Below, one piece after another: positions 16,321 to 26,369 of a stretch of 64,000 bases of DNA. A program made the translations under genes and the position numbers. The number at the start of each line of letters is the position of its first letter. Position 1 is the first letter of the stretch. Source of the stretch: Verrucomicrobiota bacterium (GTDB taxonomy: Bacteria > Verrucomicrobiota > Verrucomicrobiia > Chthoniobacterales > JAFAMB01); the NCBI GenBank assembly GCA_019239825.1, contig JAFAZK010000280.1:1-64000 (forward strand), read 5' to 3'. Under the pieces are notes generated by a model, which had not been told where the DNA came from, made no database searches, and worked only from the letters and a program-made list of their open reading frames with translations.

Positions 16321-18795
16321 CTAAGAGGCAGTCGCTGGTTCACCCTGTTCCGGTTGGACCGCTTGGAAGACCAGTTTGTCGATTTCGGCATGTACTTCGA
16401 CGGTCTCGCCAGGTTTGATGTTGCCTCGTAACAGTTCCTCAGCGAGCGGATCCTCCAAGAATCGCTCCACCGCGCGACGCATCGGCCGTGCGCCGTAGAT
16501 GGGATCGTACCCTTTCTCGATGAGAAGCTCGACCGCGGTCGGATCCAGGTGAATGTGAATCGCCTTGTTCCGCACCCGTTGGACAACTTTCGCAACCTCG
16601 AGGTCGACAATTCGAACCAGATTTTCGCGCTCCAACGTGTGGAACACGATGATGTCATCCAACCGATTCAGGAACTCGGGTTTAAAGACCTTCTTTGATT
16701 CTTCCAGGATAACTTGCTTCATCGTATCGTAGGACTCGTGCCCGGTCTGAGCGCCGAAGCCGAGCGACGTTTGCCGCTTAATCAGCTCCGCTCCTACGTT
16801 CGAAGTCATAATGATGATCGTGTTCCTGAAGTCGATCTTGCGACCTAGGCTGTCCGTTATCTTTCCCTCTTCCAGGATCTGCAGAAGCAGATGCATCACA
16901 TCCGGATGGGCTTTTTCGATTTCATCAAATAAGACCACCGAATAAGGGCGCCGCCGTACGGCTTCCGAAAGCTGGCCACCTTCCTCATAACCAACGTAGC
17001 CGGGAGGTGAACCGATCAGCCGCGAGGCGGTGAACTTCTCCATGTACTCGGACATGTCGATTTGGATCAACGCATCACCGTCGCCGAACATGAACTCCGC
17101 CAGGCTCCGTGCGAGGAACGTCTTTCCGACCCCGGTTGGTCCGAGGAAGATAAAGGAACCGATCGGGCGACGTGGATCCTTCAAATCCGCCCGGGAACGC
17201 CGAAGCGCCTTGCTGATGGTAGTCACAGCCTCGTCTTGCCCAACCACTTGTGACTTCAGTTCGTCCTCCATGCGGAGAAGCTTCTGAGTTTCCTGCTCTT
17301 CCATGCGATGCAACGGAACACCGGTCCACTTCGACACGATGTGCATAATGTCATCACCGGTCACCAGGACGGATTGCTCTTCTCGCTGTTCGCGCCAATC
17401 AGCCAAAATCTTCTCTAGCTTATCTTTCGCCTGCTTCTCCGAGTCCCTCAGAGCGGCAGCTTTTTCGAAGTCTTGAGCTTTAATCGCTGCCTCTTTATCT
17501 GCTCGGATGGCATCGATCTCTTTCTCGATCTCTTTGACATCCGGCGGCCGGGTCATGGCGTTGATCCGTGCACGGGCACCGGCTTCGTCCATTACGTCAA
17601 TTGCCTTATCCGGCAAAAACCGGCCGGTAAGGTAGCGATCTGAGAGTTTGACCGCAGCGTCTAACGCTTCGTCCGTCAGTTTGGCCTTATGATGGGCCTC
17701 GTATTTAGGACGCAGTCCTCTCAATATCTGGACGGCTTCATCAACCGATGGAGCTTCTACCTTGACCGTTTGAAAGCGGCGCTCGAGAGCGGCATCCTTT
17801 TCGATATACTTCCGGTACTCGTTGAGGGTCGTGGCGCCCACGCATTGAAGTTCCCCGCGGCTCAACGCCGGTTTGATAATGTTGGACGCATCCATGGCGC
17901 CCTCAGCCGAACCAGCTCCGACGATGGTGTGCAGCTCGTCGATGAAGAGAATCACGTTCTTAGAACGCCGGATCTCGTCCATCACTGCTTTGATGCGCTC
18001 CTCAAATTGACCACGGTATTTGGTTCCGGCCACCATCAGAGCCAGGTCGAGTGTAATCACTCGTTTGTCTCTTAAGAGTTCCGGCACGTTGCCAGCCGCG
18101 ATTTCTTGAGCAAGTCCCTCAACGATAGCCGTTTTTCCCACTCCTGCCTCACCCAGGAGGACCGGATTGTTCTTGGTCCGCCGGCAGAGGATTTGGATCA
18201 CCCGCTCAATCTCGTTCTTTCGACCGATTACCGGGTCGAGTTCAGCCTTTTTCGCCAGCTCGGTCAGATCCCTTCCAAACGCCCGGAGAGCTGGCGTCTT
18301 AACATCTTTCTTATTCCCTTCCTGCGGGGGCTCCGCCTCGCTTTCCGGTGGTGTAAAGTTTGGGTCCAATTCTTTTAGAATTTCGTTTCGAGTTCGTTCA
18401 ATATCAACTTCAAGGCTCTTTAAAACCCGTGCCGCTACGCCTTCACCTTCTCGAAGTAATCCGAGCAAGATGTGTTCCGTCCCGACATAAGAATGATTGA
18501 GGGCCTTTGCTTCCTTGCCGGCGAGAGCGAGCACTTTTTTGACGCGTGGCGTGTATGGAATATTACCCACCATCTTCGTCTCAGGGTGAGATCCTACGTG
18601 CTTCTCGACCTCCATACGGACCGTCTCCAAATCCAATCCCATTTTTTGGAGGACGTTGACAGCGACGCCTTGGCCGAGCTTGATCAGCCCGAGCAAGAGA
18701 TGCTCAGTACCGACGTAGTTGTGGTTAAACCGATCGGCTTCCTTGCGCGCAAGTGCCAACACTTGTTGCGCACGTGGAGTAAAATTATTCATCAT
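16321..18795 (-). CDS. clpC: ClpC-type AAA+ unfoldase
   Basis: Hexameric unfoldase that feeds substrates to the ClpP protease. The 824-residue protein has two N-terminal Clp repeats ([21 protein letters not shown] onward), which in Bacillus bind phospho-arginine; AAA-1 with [13 protein letters not shown] near residue 215; a middle domain with a UVR-like segment ([18 protein letters not shown]); and AAA-2 with [14 protein letters not shown] near residue 550. It is the last gene of mcsA-mcsB-clpC and is followed by a terminator. clpP is not in the window. Confidence 0.96.
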   Translation of the reverse strand: MMNNFTPRAQQVLALARKEADRFNHNYVGTEHLLLGLIKLGQGVAVNVLQKMGLDLETVRMEVEKHVGSHPETKMVGNIPYTPRVKKVLALAGKEAKALNHSYVGTEHILLGLLREGEGVAARVLKSLEVDIERTRNEILKELDPNFTPPESEAEPPQEGNKKDVKTPALRAFGRDLTELAKKAELDPVIGRKNEIERVIQILCRRTKNNPVLLGEAGVGKTAIVEGLAQEIAAGNVPELLRDKRVITLDLALMVAGTKYRGQFEERIKAVMDEIRRSKNVILFIDELHTIVGAGSAEGAMDASNIIKPALSRGELQCVGATTLNEYRKYIEKDAALERRFQTVKVEAPSVDEAVQILRGLRPKYEAHHKAKLTDEALDAAVKLSDRYLTGRFLPDKAIDVMDEAGARARINAMTRPPDVKEIEKEIDAIRADKEAAIKAQDFEKAAALRDSEKQAKDKLEKILADWREQREEQSVLVTGDDIMHIVSKWTGVPLHRMEEQETQKLLRMEDELKSQVVGQDEAVTTISKALRRSRADLKDPRRPIGSFIFLGPTGVGKTFLARSLAEFMFGDGDALIQIDMSEYMEKFTASRLIGSPPGYVGYEEGGQLSEAVRRRPYSVVLFDEIEKAHPDVMHLLLQILEEGKITDSLGRKIDFRNTIIIMTSNVGAELIKRQTSLGFGAQTGHESYDTMKQVILEESKKVFKPEFLNRLDDIIVFHTLERENLVRIVDLEVAKVVQRVRNKAIHIHLDPTAVELLIEKGYDPIYGARPMRRAVERFLEDPLAEELLRGNIKPGETVEVHAEIDKLVFQAVQPEQGEPATAS

Positions 18796-18831
18796 TGCAA
18801 TTCTGCGCGCCAGGACAGGCTAAGTTATTGC

Positions 18832-19914
18832 CTATTGTCCCGGCGATTTAGTATTAGGCGGTCTAGGGAAGTTTTTCAACCTCTCGCGGACGATATCAGC
18901 TCGCAAGTGGTCACGCTCCTCAGCCGCTAATTTCTGCTGTGAAAGGTTCTGCAGATGGGCTGGTTGCGTGTCCATCAAGAGCTGGTTAATGATCGCCCGT
19001 CCTTCCTCGGGGAAGAACCCGAGATCGATTCCCAGCCGTAAAATCGAGATAAGGTTCAGCGCTTCTTTCGAAGAAATCGAATAAGCGTGTGTCAATATCC
19101 CGTAAGCCCGGCCGATTTGATCCATTAACGTCGTACGCTTTGTAGCCAATAGGTTTTCTCGCGCTTGCGTTTCCCTCTGGATCAAAGTCTCAATGACTTT
19201 CTGCAACCGTCCGATGATCTGGTCTTCCTTCTCTCCGAGGGTCGTTTGGTTTGATACCTGGAAGAGATTTCCCATTGCCTCAGTGCCTTCGCCATACAGT
19301 CCGCGAACTGCCAGACCGATCTTGTTCACTGAGTTGACTACTTGATTGATCTGCTCACCAAGCACCAATCCGGGAAGATGTACCATGGCCGACGCCCGCA
19401 TTCCTGTGCCGACATTGGTCGGGCAGGCGGTCAGATAGCCGAGCTCCTCATCAAACGCGAAATCGAGCTGCGCCTCGAGCGCGGTATCGATTTCGTCGAT
19501 CATTTGGAAGGTTTTGTCCAAGTCCAGCCCGCAGGTGATTGCCTGCATGCGGAGATGGTCTTCCTCGTTGATCATAATAGAGATTGTCTGCGGTGGATTA
19601 ATCACCACAGCACTCCCCATGCCTTTTGCGGCATGCTCCCGGCTGATCAGATGGCGTTCAACCAAAACTTGCTTTTCCGTTGCGGTCAGCTCGTTCAGTT
19701 GCTCGGAAAATCCGTCTTTTATCGCCGGCAGCAGGTCGACTTCCGGTTTGATCTCTTCCAGAATTCGCACCCGCTCGGATTTCTTTGCCCAACCAGGGAA
19801 GGGAAGTTTCGCCAAATTCCGTGCGAGTCTAACCCGGCTGCTGATCACGATAGGATGCCGGCTTCCGCCGGAGAGCCAATCGCCAGCTCTGGTCAGGATC
19901 GGATCAATCTTCAT
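18832..19914 (-). CDS. mcsB: Protein arginine kinase McsB
   Basis: Guanido-kinase-fold enzyme that phosphorylates arginines on damaged or regulatory proteins, marking them for ClpC-ClpP. Visible: ISSRVRLARNLAKLPFPGW near residue 25, INEEDHLRMQ, the catalytic Cys in TACPTNVGTGMRASAMVHLPGL near residue 160, and RAYGILTHAYSISSKEAL, which belongs to the bacterial McsB group rather than to creatine or arginine kinases. 360 residues. It overlaps the mcsA stop by four bases and ends 36 bases before clpC. Confidence 0.95.
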   Translation of the reverse strand: MKIDPILTRAGDWLSGGSRHPIVISSRVRLARNLAKLPFPGWAKKSERVRILEEIKPEVDLLPAIKDGFSEQLNELTATEKQVLVERHLISREHAAKGMGSAVVINPPQTISIMINEEDHLRMQAITCGLDLDKTFQMIDEIDTALEAQLDFAFDEELGYLTACPTNVGTGMRASAMVHLPGLVLGEQINQVVNSVNKIGLAVRGLYGEGTEAMGNLFQVSNQTTLGEKEDQIIGRLQKVIETLIQRETQARENLLATKRTTLMDQIGRAYGILTHAYSISSKEALNLISILRLGIDLGFFPEEGRAIINQLLMDTQPAHLQNLSQQKLAAEERDHLRADIVRERLKNFPRPPNTKSPGQ

Positions 19915-20408
19915 ATCGACTGCGGTGTTCCTCCTTCCAGCTGTCGAATCTCATCCCGTAGATTCGCAGCCGTCTCATAGTCTTCCTTCGAGACCGCGTC
20001 TTCCAAATGTTTGCGCAGCTCGTTCAATCTATCGGTTCGCGCAAGGTCGCGGAACAGCCTTGCTGGAATTTTACCTGTATGCTGCGTGCCTTTATGCATT
20101 GCCTTGATCAACGACCCAAGGGCGTCTGAGAAGGTATTATAGCAGGAACTGCAACCCAAACGCCCGGTCTTTTTAAAATCGGCTTGGGTGAAACCGCACA
20201 CCGGGCAATGCTCGGTCTGGGCAACCTGCTCCACCTGCTGGTTTTCACCCAGCCCGAGTAGGAGGTCCGCCAGGGCAAAGCCCGTGGGGTCGGCAACGCC
20301 TTTCTCTTTCGAGCACGACTCGCACAGATTAATCTTCTTCATATTCCCATCCACGATCTGGGTAAGATAAACTGTCGCCGTGTGAGTTTTGCAGACGTCG
20401 CAGATCAT
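19911..20408 (-). CDS. mcsA: McsA, activator of McsB
   Basis: Zinc-binding protein required for full McsB activity. Two Cys-x-x-Cys pairs at the start (CDVC, CESC), two more in the middle (CPVCG, CSSCYNTF), and a C-terminal UVR motif (LRKHLEDAVSKEDYETAANLRDEIRQLE) that resembles the UvrB-UvrC contact helix. 165 residues, normal for McsA. In Bacillus ctsR precedes mcsA; here ilvE, not ctsR, lies upstream, so control must differ. Confidence 0.92.
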   Translation of the reverse strand: MICDVCKTHTATVYLTQIVDGNMKKINLCESCSKEKGVADPTGFALADLLLGLGENQQVEQVAQTEHCPVCGFTQADFKKTGRLGCSSCYNTFSDALGSLIKAMHKGTQHTGKIPARLFRDLARTDRLNELRKHLEDAVSKEDYETAANLRDEIRQLEGGTPQSI

Positions 20409-20463
20409 GCCTTTACTTTCTTATGATAACGCGCGTTTCCGAGCAATTTCTGTACACACAACA

Positions 20464-21342
20464 CTATTGATAGATCGGAGTGCCAGTCGAGCGTGTCAAC
20501 CCGCGGAACTCTTCGACGAGCTTGAGCGTGATCGGTCCCGGGCGACCGTCGCCGATTGGCCGACGATCCAGTTGAACGGCCGCAATTACTTCTGCTGCGG
20601 TGCCGGTAAGAAAACATTCGTCTGCCACTAATATATCGTAGCGTGTCAAGTCCTCTTCCTTAATCGGGATGTCGTTCTGTTTGGCTAACTCAAAAACGAC
20701 CGCCCGAGTAATTCCACCCAGAATTCCAGCATTAATCGGTGGGGTCGAGATCACGCCTTTTTTGACCACGAACAGATTGTCCCCCGTGCATTCCCCGACA
20801 TAGCCTTGTTCGTTCAGCATAACTCCCTCAGCGGCGCCGGCCTGTTGCGCCTCGATCTTGGCCAGGATGTTGTTCAAATAGTTCAGGGACTTGATCCGCG
20901 GGCTCAGTGCGGCGGGCGGGATCCGTCTGACCGAGCAGGTCGCCATGGTCAGCCCTTTTTCATAAAGCGAGTCTGGGTAAAGGGCGATGGTGGCCGCAAT
21001 GATGATGACGCTCGGCCGGCGACAGCTGTCCGGGCTTAGTCCGAGCGAGCCAATCCCTCGGGTTACCAGCAACCGGATGTAACCATCGTGGAGGTCGTTT
21101 TGACGGATGGTCTCGAGCGTCGCCTCGATCAACGCGGTCCGAGACATCGGGATGTCCAGCGCGATGGCTTTGGCGGAATCCCAAAGCCGGTCAATGTGCT
21201 CCTCCAAGCGGAATACTCTGTCCTGGTAGAACCGAATCCCTTCAAAGACACCATCTCCATAAAGGACGCCATGATCGAAAACGGAGATCTTGGCCTCGGA
21301 TTGTTCGTAAAATGTGCCGTCGATATAGATTTTCAGGTTCAT
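20464..21342 (-). CDS. ilvE: Branched-chain amino acid aminotransferase
   Basis: PLP fold-type IV transaminase for the last step of Leu, Ile and Val synthesis. FDHGVLYGDGVFEGIR near residue 23, the PLP Lys in SPRIKSLNYLNNILA near residue 160, EGVMLNEQGYVGECTGDN and the phosphate-binding TGTAAEV are all present. 292 residues. D-amino-acid transaminase or aminodeoxychorismate lyase share the fold, but the SLNYLNN context favours IlvE. Confidence 0.88.
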   Translation of the reverse strand: MNLKIYIDGTFYEQSEAKISVFDHGVLYGDGVFEGIRFYQDRVFRLEEHIDRLWDSAKAIALDIPMSRTALIEATLETIRQNDLHDGYIRLLVTRGIGSLGLSPDSCRRPSVIIIAATIALYPDSLYEKGLTMATCSVRRIPPAALSPRIKSLNYLNNILAKIEAQQAGAAEGVMLNEQGYVGECTGDNLFVVKKGVISTPPINAGILGGITRAVVFELAKQNDIPIKEEDLTRYDILVADECFLTGTAAEVIAAVQLDRRPIGDGRPGPITLKLVEEFRGLTRSTGTPIYQ

Positions 21343-21354
21343 ATGGCTGGGGAG

Positions 21355-21480
21355 GTGAGGGGTGAAAAGTGAGAAGTGAGAGGTGATTGGTGAGAGCGGA
21401 TGACCTTCGTTCTCGTATTCGTCGTCGTTCTCGTCCTCGAATCCTTGGGCGTGGGGAGTACTGGAGTATTGAATTTGCGG
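21355..21480. repeat. Mixed family D words
   Basis: GTGAGAAGTGAGAGGTGATTGGTGAGAG is followed by CGTATTCGTCGTCGTTCTCGTCCTCG and GTACTGGAGTATTG, three of the word types found elsewhere but without clear mirrored arms. It fills the gap between ilvE and the ABC ATPase gene. Confidence 0.5.
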
Positions 21481-21498
21481 CCAACGGCGTTCATGGCG

Positions 21499-22170
21499 TT
21501 AATCCACGAGATGGCCATCGCGGATGTGTACGACACGATCACCGCGCGCAGCCAAGTCCTGGTCATGGGTTACTACCACCAAAGTTTTTTGTTTCTCACG
21601 GACCAATCCTCCCAAAAGCTCCATGATGGCTTCTCCGTTTGTAGTATCGAGGTTGCCGGTTGGTTCATCGGCAAACACAATGGCCGGATCGTTAACCAGG
21701 GCTCGGGCGATGGCGACCCTCTGCTGTTCACCACCAGAAAGCTCGTTGGGCAAATGATGCATCCGATCCGCTAGCCCCACTGTCTCCAACAAGGACTGAG
21801 CAATCCCAGGATCGGGGCGGTGCCGAATCAGGGATGGCACCAGTGCGTTTTCTAAGGCGGTCAACTCCGGCAAAAGAAAGTAACCTTGAAAAACAAACCC
21901 CATCCGCTGGTTGCGAATCTTGGCGTCTTTTCCGGCACCACCGCTGTAGAGTTTATGCTCTTCAAATGTAACCTCGCCCGATTCCGGGCGTTCCAATCCT
22001 GCCAGGGTGTATAGCAGTGTCGTCTTACCGGCTCCGGACGCCCCGCATAGAAACACCGACTCCCCCTTGTTGATATCAAGGTTGATCCCTCGTAGCACGT
22101 CGACCTTCCGGCTACCGATCTTGAACGATCGATAAATATTCCGGGCGCTAAGTTGAGCGGATGTGTTCAC
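21499..22170 (-). CDS. LolD-like ABC transporter ATPase
   Basis: Cytoplasmic ATPase of the LolD/MacB type, 223 residues: Walker A GASGAGKTTLLYTLAG near residue 40, Q-loop FVFQGYFLLPELTALEN, signature LSGGEQQRVAIARAL, Walker B IVFADEPTGNLD and switch His in VVTHD. The GNLD and LLPELTALEN patterns fit the lipoprotein-release or efflux group. No permease gene is adjacent, so the substrate is unknown. It overlaps the trmL stop by one base. Confidence 0.85.
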   Translation of the reverse strand: MNTSAQLSARNIYRSFKIGSRKVDVLRGINLDINKGESVFLCGASGAGKTTLLYTLAGLERPESGEVTFEEHKLYSGGAGKDAKIRNQRMGFVFQGYFLLPELTALENALVPSLIRHRPDPGIAQSLLETVGLADRMHHLPNELSGGEQQRVAIARALVNDPAIVFADEPTGNLDTTNGEAIMELLGGLVREKQKTLVVVTHDQDLAARGDRVVHIRDGHLVD

Positions 22171-22637
22171 TAGTTGACGAGGTCGACCGTTGAGAGTTGC
22201 CGCATACCTTCAAATAGCACAATCGCGACGGCGGTGGCGAGATTCAAACTGCGAGCTTCGGGGATCATCGGGATCCGAAAAGCGCTTTCGGCGTGCCGAG
22301 CCAACAAGCTGGCCGGCAGGCCCTTCGTCTCGCGGCCGAAAATCAGATAATCTTTGGGCGAGAATCGGATGTCCCAGTAAGGTTTCTCTACCTTTGTAGA
22401 AAAAAAGAATCGGCGCGCGGATGGTTCGGTCTTGAGCTCGAACTCTTCGAGATTCTCCCAAAGCTTAACGTTAACCTTCTTCCAGTAATCCATCCCGGCC
22501 CGGCGGAGCTGGCGGTCGTCGACGGAGAACCCGAGAGGCTGCACCAAATGCAGGGTGCTACCCGTGGCCAACGCGAGGCGGCCAACGTTTCCCGTGTTTG
22601 GCGGGATCTCAGGTTCGACTAGGACTAGGTTAAACAT
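22170..22637 (-). CDS. trmL: tRNA (cytidine(34)-2'-O)-methyltransferase
   Basis: SPOUT-class methyltransferase acting on the wobble base of tRNA-Leu isoacceptors. FNLVLVEPEIPPNTGNVGRLAL at the start, YLIFGRETKGLP and IPMIPEARSLNLATAVAIVLFE at the end form the deep-knot SAM site; 155 residues is typical. I start at ATG 22637: the longer frame would begin inside the rpmA terminator. Confidence 0.9.
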   Translation of the reverse strand: MFNLVLVEPEIPPNTGNVGRLALATGSTLHLVQPLGFSVDDRQLRRAGMDYWKKVNVKLWENLEEFELKTEPSARRFFFSTKVEKPYWDIRFSPKDYLIFGRETKGLPASLLARHAESAFRIPMIPEARSLNLATAVAIVLFEGMRQLSTVDLVN

Positions 22638-22644
22638 AAAACAA

Positions 22645-22675
22645 AAAAAGCGCCTCAAGGATCGAGGCGCTTTTT
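22645..22675 (-). terminator. Rho-independent terminator of rplU-rpmA
   Basis: AAAAAGCGCCTC pairs with GAGGCGCTTTTT around a 7-base loop, about 28 bases beyond the rpmA stop; the T-run lies on the 3' side for the minus strand too. Confidence 0.9.
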
Positions 22676-22702
22676 CCGTCGGGAGGGAAACTGTTGCCGT
22701 CG

Positions 22703-22969
22703 TTAATTCGAGCTCACTTGCGCCAGAGCAGGTTCGACATTCACGCGACGACCGTTCTGATCGAAGCGTACAATACCGTCTACGAGGGCGAAGATTGTGT
22801 AATCCCGACCAAGCCCAACATTCTTTCCCGGCAAAAACTTTGTACCGCGCTGGCGAATAATGATGTTTCCGGCAACGACTTGCTGGCTACCGAACTTCTT
22901 CACGCCGAGGCGTTTGCTAACGCTATCGCGTCCGTTCTTGACGCTGCCTTGACCTTTCTTATGTGCCAT
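22703..22969 (-). CDS. rpmA: Ribosomal protein bL27
   Basis: Large-subunit protein reaching the peptidyl-transferase centre. [16 protein letters not shown] at the start, [19 protein letters not shown] and [16 protein letters not shown] are diagnostic. 88 residues. It begins directly with MAHKKG, without the cleavable extension found in Firmicutes L27. Confidence 0.97.
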   Translation of the reverse strand: MAHKKGQGSVKNGRDSVSKRLGVKKFGSQQVVAGNIIIRQRGTKFLPGKNVGLGRDYTIFALVDGIVRFDQNGRRVNVEPALAQVSSN

Positions 22970-22980
22970 ACGCTAGAAAA

Positions 22981-23295
22981 TTAGAGGTCGATCGATCCAA
23001 TTTTAACGCGAGTCAGTTGGCGTCGATGGCCCACCGTCCGATGATACCCTTTTCGACGCCGATACTTGAATGCGATCACCTTTTTATCCTTAAACTGCTC
23101 CACTACTTCCCCGGAAACTTTGGCTCCGTCGATCAGAGGAGCACCCAGGGTTACTGTATCACCATCACAATGAAGCACAACTTCAGCGAATGTGATCTTG
23201 TCGCCGGTTTGACCGGAAAGTTTTTCGACGGCCACCGTTTCGCCGGGGGCGACCCGATACTGTTTATTCCCTGAACGGATGATTGCGTATGCCAT
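22981..23295 (-). CDS. rplU: Ribosomal protein bL21
   Basis: Large-subunit protein binding 23S rRNA. MAYAIIRSGNKQYRVAPGETVAVEKL at the start and VIAFKYRRRKGYHRTVGHRRQLTRVKI at the end are diagnostic. The start is ATG 23295 (104 residues); the longer frame runs into the repeat upstream. Followed 11 bases later by rpmA, the normal order. Confidence 0.97.
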   Translation of the reverse strand: MAYAIIRSGNKQYRVAPGETVAVEKLSGQTGDKITFAEVVLHCDGDTVTLGAPLIDGAKVSGEVVEQFKDKKVIAFKYRRRKGYHRTVGHRRQLTRVKIGSIDL

Positions 23296-23385
23296 GGCGA
23301 CGAGCTGGTAAAGACCCGGAAAGTGGCATGGTGGAGTAGGAGACGCAAATAAAATTTGTCGCGATTTCGCCCCGCCGGGCATTGA

Positions 23386-23842
23386 AGGGGAGCCGCTTTT
23401 CAACGTTGCCTGTCACCTGAGCCGATTGCGCAAATAACTGTCGCATTTTTTGAGGCGTTGCCTAGCAGGTGGCTCCCGGAAACGTCTCATCGCGCGGTTT
23501 GACCGTGTCGTGATCGGAAACAAAAGGGATTGCGATGGGGCCATGGCAGGGTCGCGAGCCGTCCTCTGGAGGGGAGCCGCTTTTGACCGTCCCCGTAACC
23601 TGACTTGATCGCGCAAACACGCGTCGCATGGCATGTCGTTGTCTAGCAGGCGGCTCCCGGAAACGTCTCATCGCGCGGTTTGACCGTGTCGTGATCGGAA
23701 ACAAGAGGGATTGCGATGGAGCCATGGCAGCGTCCCGAACCGTTCGCGGGAGCCGCCTGCTAGACAACGCCGACCTAGCAACCACGGGGTTCCAGGAATA
23801 TGTGTGCAAACAGGGTCCGGGCACAAGCGGCTCCCCTCCAGG
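23386..23842. repeat. Family A structured palindrome, copy 2 (left half duplicated)
   Basis: GGGGAGCCGCTTTT occurs at 23391 and again near 23572; AGCAGGYGGCTCCCGGAAACG at 23465 and 23647, each followed by the shared ATCGCGCGGTTTGACCG. One right half follows (GCGGGAGCCGCCTGCTAG near 23748, AGCGGCTCCCCTCCA at 23826-23840). So the left half is present twice and the right half once. It lies between rplU and ispA. Confidence 0.8.
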
Positions 23843-23848
23843 TCGCGC

Positions 23849-24724
23849 TCAATAATCCCTTTCCAACAAATGATCAGCCATCCCGAGAAGCACCTCGGCT
23901 CTTTTACCAAAGGGGCGCAGCGCTTCTCGCGCTTCTCTGGTTAATTTTTGGGCGATCTTGCGGGATTTCTCTAGCCCGACCACGGCAGGAAAGGTCGCTT
24001 TTTCCGCGGCAATATCTTTTCCAGCGCTTTTTCCCAGTTTTTCTGTGGTTTGGGTGACATCAAGGATGTCGTCGATGACTTGAAAAGCCAGTCCCAGCGA
24101 CCGGCCGAAATCGGAAAGATTGCGGAGCTGAGCCGGCGTGGCGTTGGCGCTCATTGCGCCGAGCCGGATGCAAGACCGCAACAGGGCTGCGGTTTTTGAT
24201 TCATGGATAAAATTGAGGAGCGACTGCGATATCTTTTTTCCTTCACTTTCCAGATCGACGACTTGACCGGCGACGAGGCGCCGGCTGCCGGCAGCGACCG
24301 CTAACTCTTGAACGATTTCCCGAACAGGATACCGCGGCCATCCCTGCGCTAACGTCAGCAGCTCAAACGCGAAAGTGAGGAGCGCATCACCGGCCAGGAC
24401 AGCGATCCCCTCGCCGAAAACTTTATGCGAGGTGGGAACGCCACGCCGAAAGTCGTCATCGTCCATACAGGGTAGATCATCGTGGATGAGCGAGTAAGTG
24501 TGCACACACTCGACGGCGCAGGCCAAAGGCATGGCAGCTTCCACCGAGCCGCCGCAGCATTCGGCGGCTGCCAGGGAGAGGATCGGTCGTAATCGTTTGC
24601 CGCCAGCAAATACGCTGTAGCGCATTGCCTTGTGAATGGTTTTGGGCTTTAGGGTAGCCTTTGGCAGCAATCGATCGAGAGCCTCATCGACGAGCTTCTG
24701 GCGAGCAGCGAGGTATTCTTTCAT
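23849..24724 (-). CDS. ispA: Polyprenyl (farnesyl/geranylgeranyl) diphosphate synthase
   Basis: Head-to-tail prenyl chain-elongating enzyme. First aspartate-rich motif in LIHDDLPCMDDDDFRRG near residue 85, second in FQVIDDILDVTQTTEKLGKSAGKD, with GGKRLRPIL and the Lys in HKVFGEG. 291 residues matches IspA-type short-chain synthases; two residues between the Asp pairs (DDLPCMDD) is the bacterial type. The start is ATG 24724, five bases after the nadE stop. Product length cannot be fixed from sequence. Confidence 0.9.
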   Translation of the reverse strand: MKEYLAARQKLVDEALDRLLPKATLKPKTIHKAMRYSVFAGGKRLRPILSLAAAECCGGSVEAAMPLACAVECVHTYSLIHDDLPCMDDDDFRRGVPTSHKVFGEGIAVLAGDALLTFAFELLTLAQGWPRYPVREIVQELAVAAGSRRLVAGQVVDLESEGKKISQSLLNFIHESKTAALLRSCIRLGAMSANATPAQLRNLSDFGRSLGLAFQVIDDILDVTQTTEKLGKSAGKDIAAEKATFPAVVGLEKSRKIAQKLTREAREALRPFGKRAEVLLGMADHLLERDY

Positions 24725-24728
24725 CGTA

Positions 24729-26357
24729 TCAGCGCAGATAACGCTGGGCGATAGGCATACGCCAGCCCATACCAAATGCCAAGCTGGTGACCCTCAATCC
24801 TGGCGCCGCCTGGCGCCGCTTGTATTCGTTCGAGTCGACGTGACGTTGAATCCAGCGAACAGTCTCTGCCGGGTAACCTTTCGCGACGATATCCTCCGGG
24901 CTAAGCAGTTCTTCGACATAAAGCTGTAGAACCGCGTCGAGGACCTCGTACGGTGGCAGCGTGTCTTGATCTGTCTGGTTCAATTTCAGCTCTGCACTTG
25001 GGGCTTTGGTAATTGAGTTTGCGGGGATAATCTCGCGTTCCCGGTTAATCCATTTGGCCAGCCGATAGATCATGGTCTTGGGTACATCGCTGATCACCGC
25101 TAGTCCGCCGCACATGTCGCCGTAGATCGTGCAGTAACCGACTGAGAGCTCGCTTTTGTTTCCGGTCGTCAGGAGCAAATGACCAAACTTATTCGAAAGA
25201 GCCATCAGGGTCAGGCCACGGAGGCGCGACTGCATGTTCTCTTCCGTAGTGTCTTCCCGTTTACCCGCGAAGACTTCCTTGAACTGGCCTTTCAAAATTT
25301 CGAAAGGCTCTTTGATCGGCAAGACATGCCGTTGGATCCCCAGGTTAGCGGCCAGCCCTTCCGCATCATCCAGGCTGCCCTGGGATGAATACTGGCTAGG
25401 CATGGAAACGGCCGTGACGTTTTCGCGACCCAGAGCCTCCGCTGCGATCACGGCGGTTACCGCGGAGTCAATCCCGCCGCTGAGACCGAGTACCGCTGTC
25501 CTAAAGCCGCATTTCAGAAAATAATCGCGAACGCCCAGCACCAACGCCCGATAAACTTCTTCTTCGGGAGATTGGTCGACAAATCGATTTCCGGGCGGAT
25601 TAGCGTTTCGGACCGCAACCTCTTCGTGAAATGCAGCCAAACTTGCAACCGTTTGCCCGTTCGCATCAATGACGAACGAATTACCGTCGAAAATCAGCTG
25701 ATCATTTCCGCCGATGGCGTTGCAATAAAAGAAGGGGACTTTGAACTTAGTCGCCAATTCGCTGACCATCTCGATACGGAGCGCGGCCTTACCCACATGG
25801 AAGGGTGAAGAGCTAAGATTGACGATCAGATCCGCTCCCTGAGCAACCAAATTTGCTACCGGATCCTGATGGTAGAGCTCTCTTTTCAGGAATCTTTCGG
25901 TCCAGATATCCTCGCAGATGGTGATGCCCACACGACGGCCAGCGAGCTCGAAGGGTTCCTGATGGGTAGCCGGTTCGAAATACCGGCCCTCGTCGAAAAC
26001 GTCGTAGGTTGGCAATCTGGTCTTAAAAACCTTTCGGATGGGCTGTCCTTGCTGAAGAATCGCGCAAGCATTTACGAACGGTTTGCCGGTTGGGCTCGGA
26101 TTAAAGTCCACATAGCCGACCAGCAACGGAACTGGTCCAACGCGTCGATGCAGGTTGGTAATTCCTTCCCAGGTTTCGGGCACGAAGCGAGATTTAAAAA
26201 CCAGATCCTGAGGAGGATATCCGGTTAAAGCCAGCTCCGGGGTTAACACTAAGTCAGCGCCAGCCGAGACAGCCTTGATGTATGCCTCAAATATTTTGTC
26301 GAAGTTCTGTTTTAGAGCTCCAACGGTCGTATTAATCTGAGCAAAACCGACCTGCAT
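24729..26357 (-). CDS. nadE: Glutamine-dependent NAD+ synthetase
   Basis: Makes NAD from deamido-NAD, ATP and glutamine. Residues 1-260 are a nitrilase-type glutaminase: Glu in LVLTPELALTGYPP, Lys in VFKTRLPTYDVFDEGRYF and Cys in RVGITICEDIW. The synthetase half has the PP-loop LGLSGGIDSAVTAVIAAEAL, then LLLTTGNKSELSVGYCTIYGDMCGGLAVISDV. 542 residues. Transcribed just after the nucleotidyltransferase gene (12-base gap). Confidence 0.95.
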   Translation of the reverse strand: MQVGFAQINTTVGALKQNFDKIFEAYIKAVSAGADLVLTPELALTGYPPQDLVFKSRFVPETWEGITNLHRRVGPVPLLVGYVDFNPSPTGKPFVNACAILQQGQPIRKVFKTRLPTYDVFDEGRYFEPATHQEPFELAGRRVGITICEDIWTERFLKRELYHQDPVANLVAQGADLIVNLSSSPFHVGKAALRIEMVSELATKFKVPFFYCNAIGGNDQLIFDGNSFVIDANGQTVASLAAFHEEVAVRNANPPGNRFVDQSPEEEVYRALVLGVRDYFLKCGFRTAVLGLSGGIDSAVTAVIAAEALGRENVTAVSMPSQYSSQGSLDDAEGLAANLGIQRHVLPIKEPFEILKGQFKEVFAGKREDTTEENMQSRLRGLTLMALSNKFGHLLLTTGNKSELSVGYCTIYGDMCGGLAVISDVPKTMIYRLAKWINREREIIPANSITKAPSAELKLNQTDQDTLPPYEVLDAVLQLYVEELLSPEDIVAKGYPAETVRWIQRHVDSNEYKRRQAAPGLRVTSLAFGMGWRMPIAQRYLR

Positions 26358-26369
26358 ATAGAGAACATA

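Noticed and set aside
23386..23842. Repeated units that could suggest a CRISPR array
   Set aside because: Units are unequal, palindromic and only two to three, spacers are themselves similar, and no cas genes are present.
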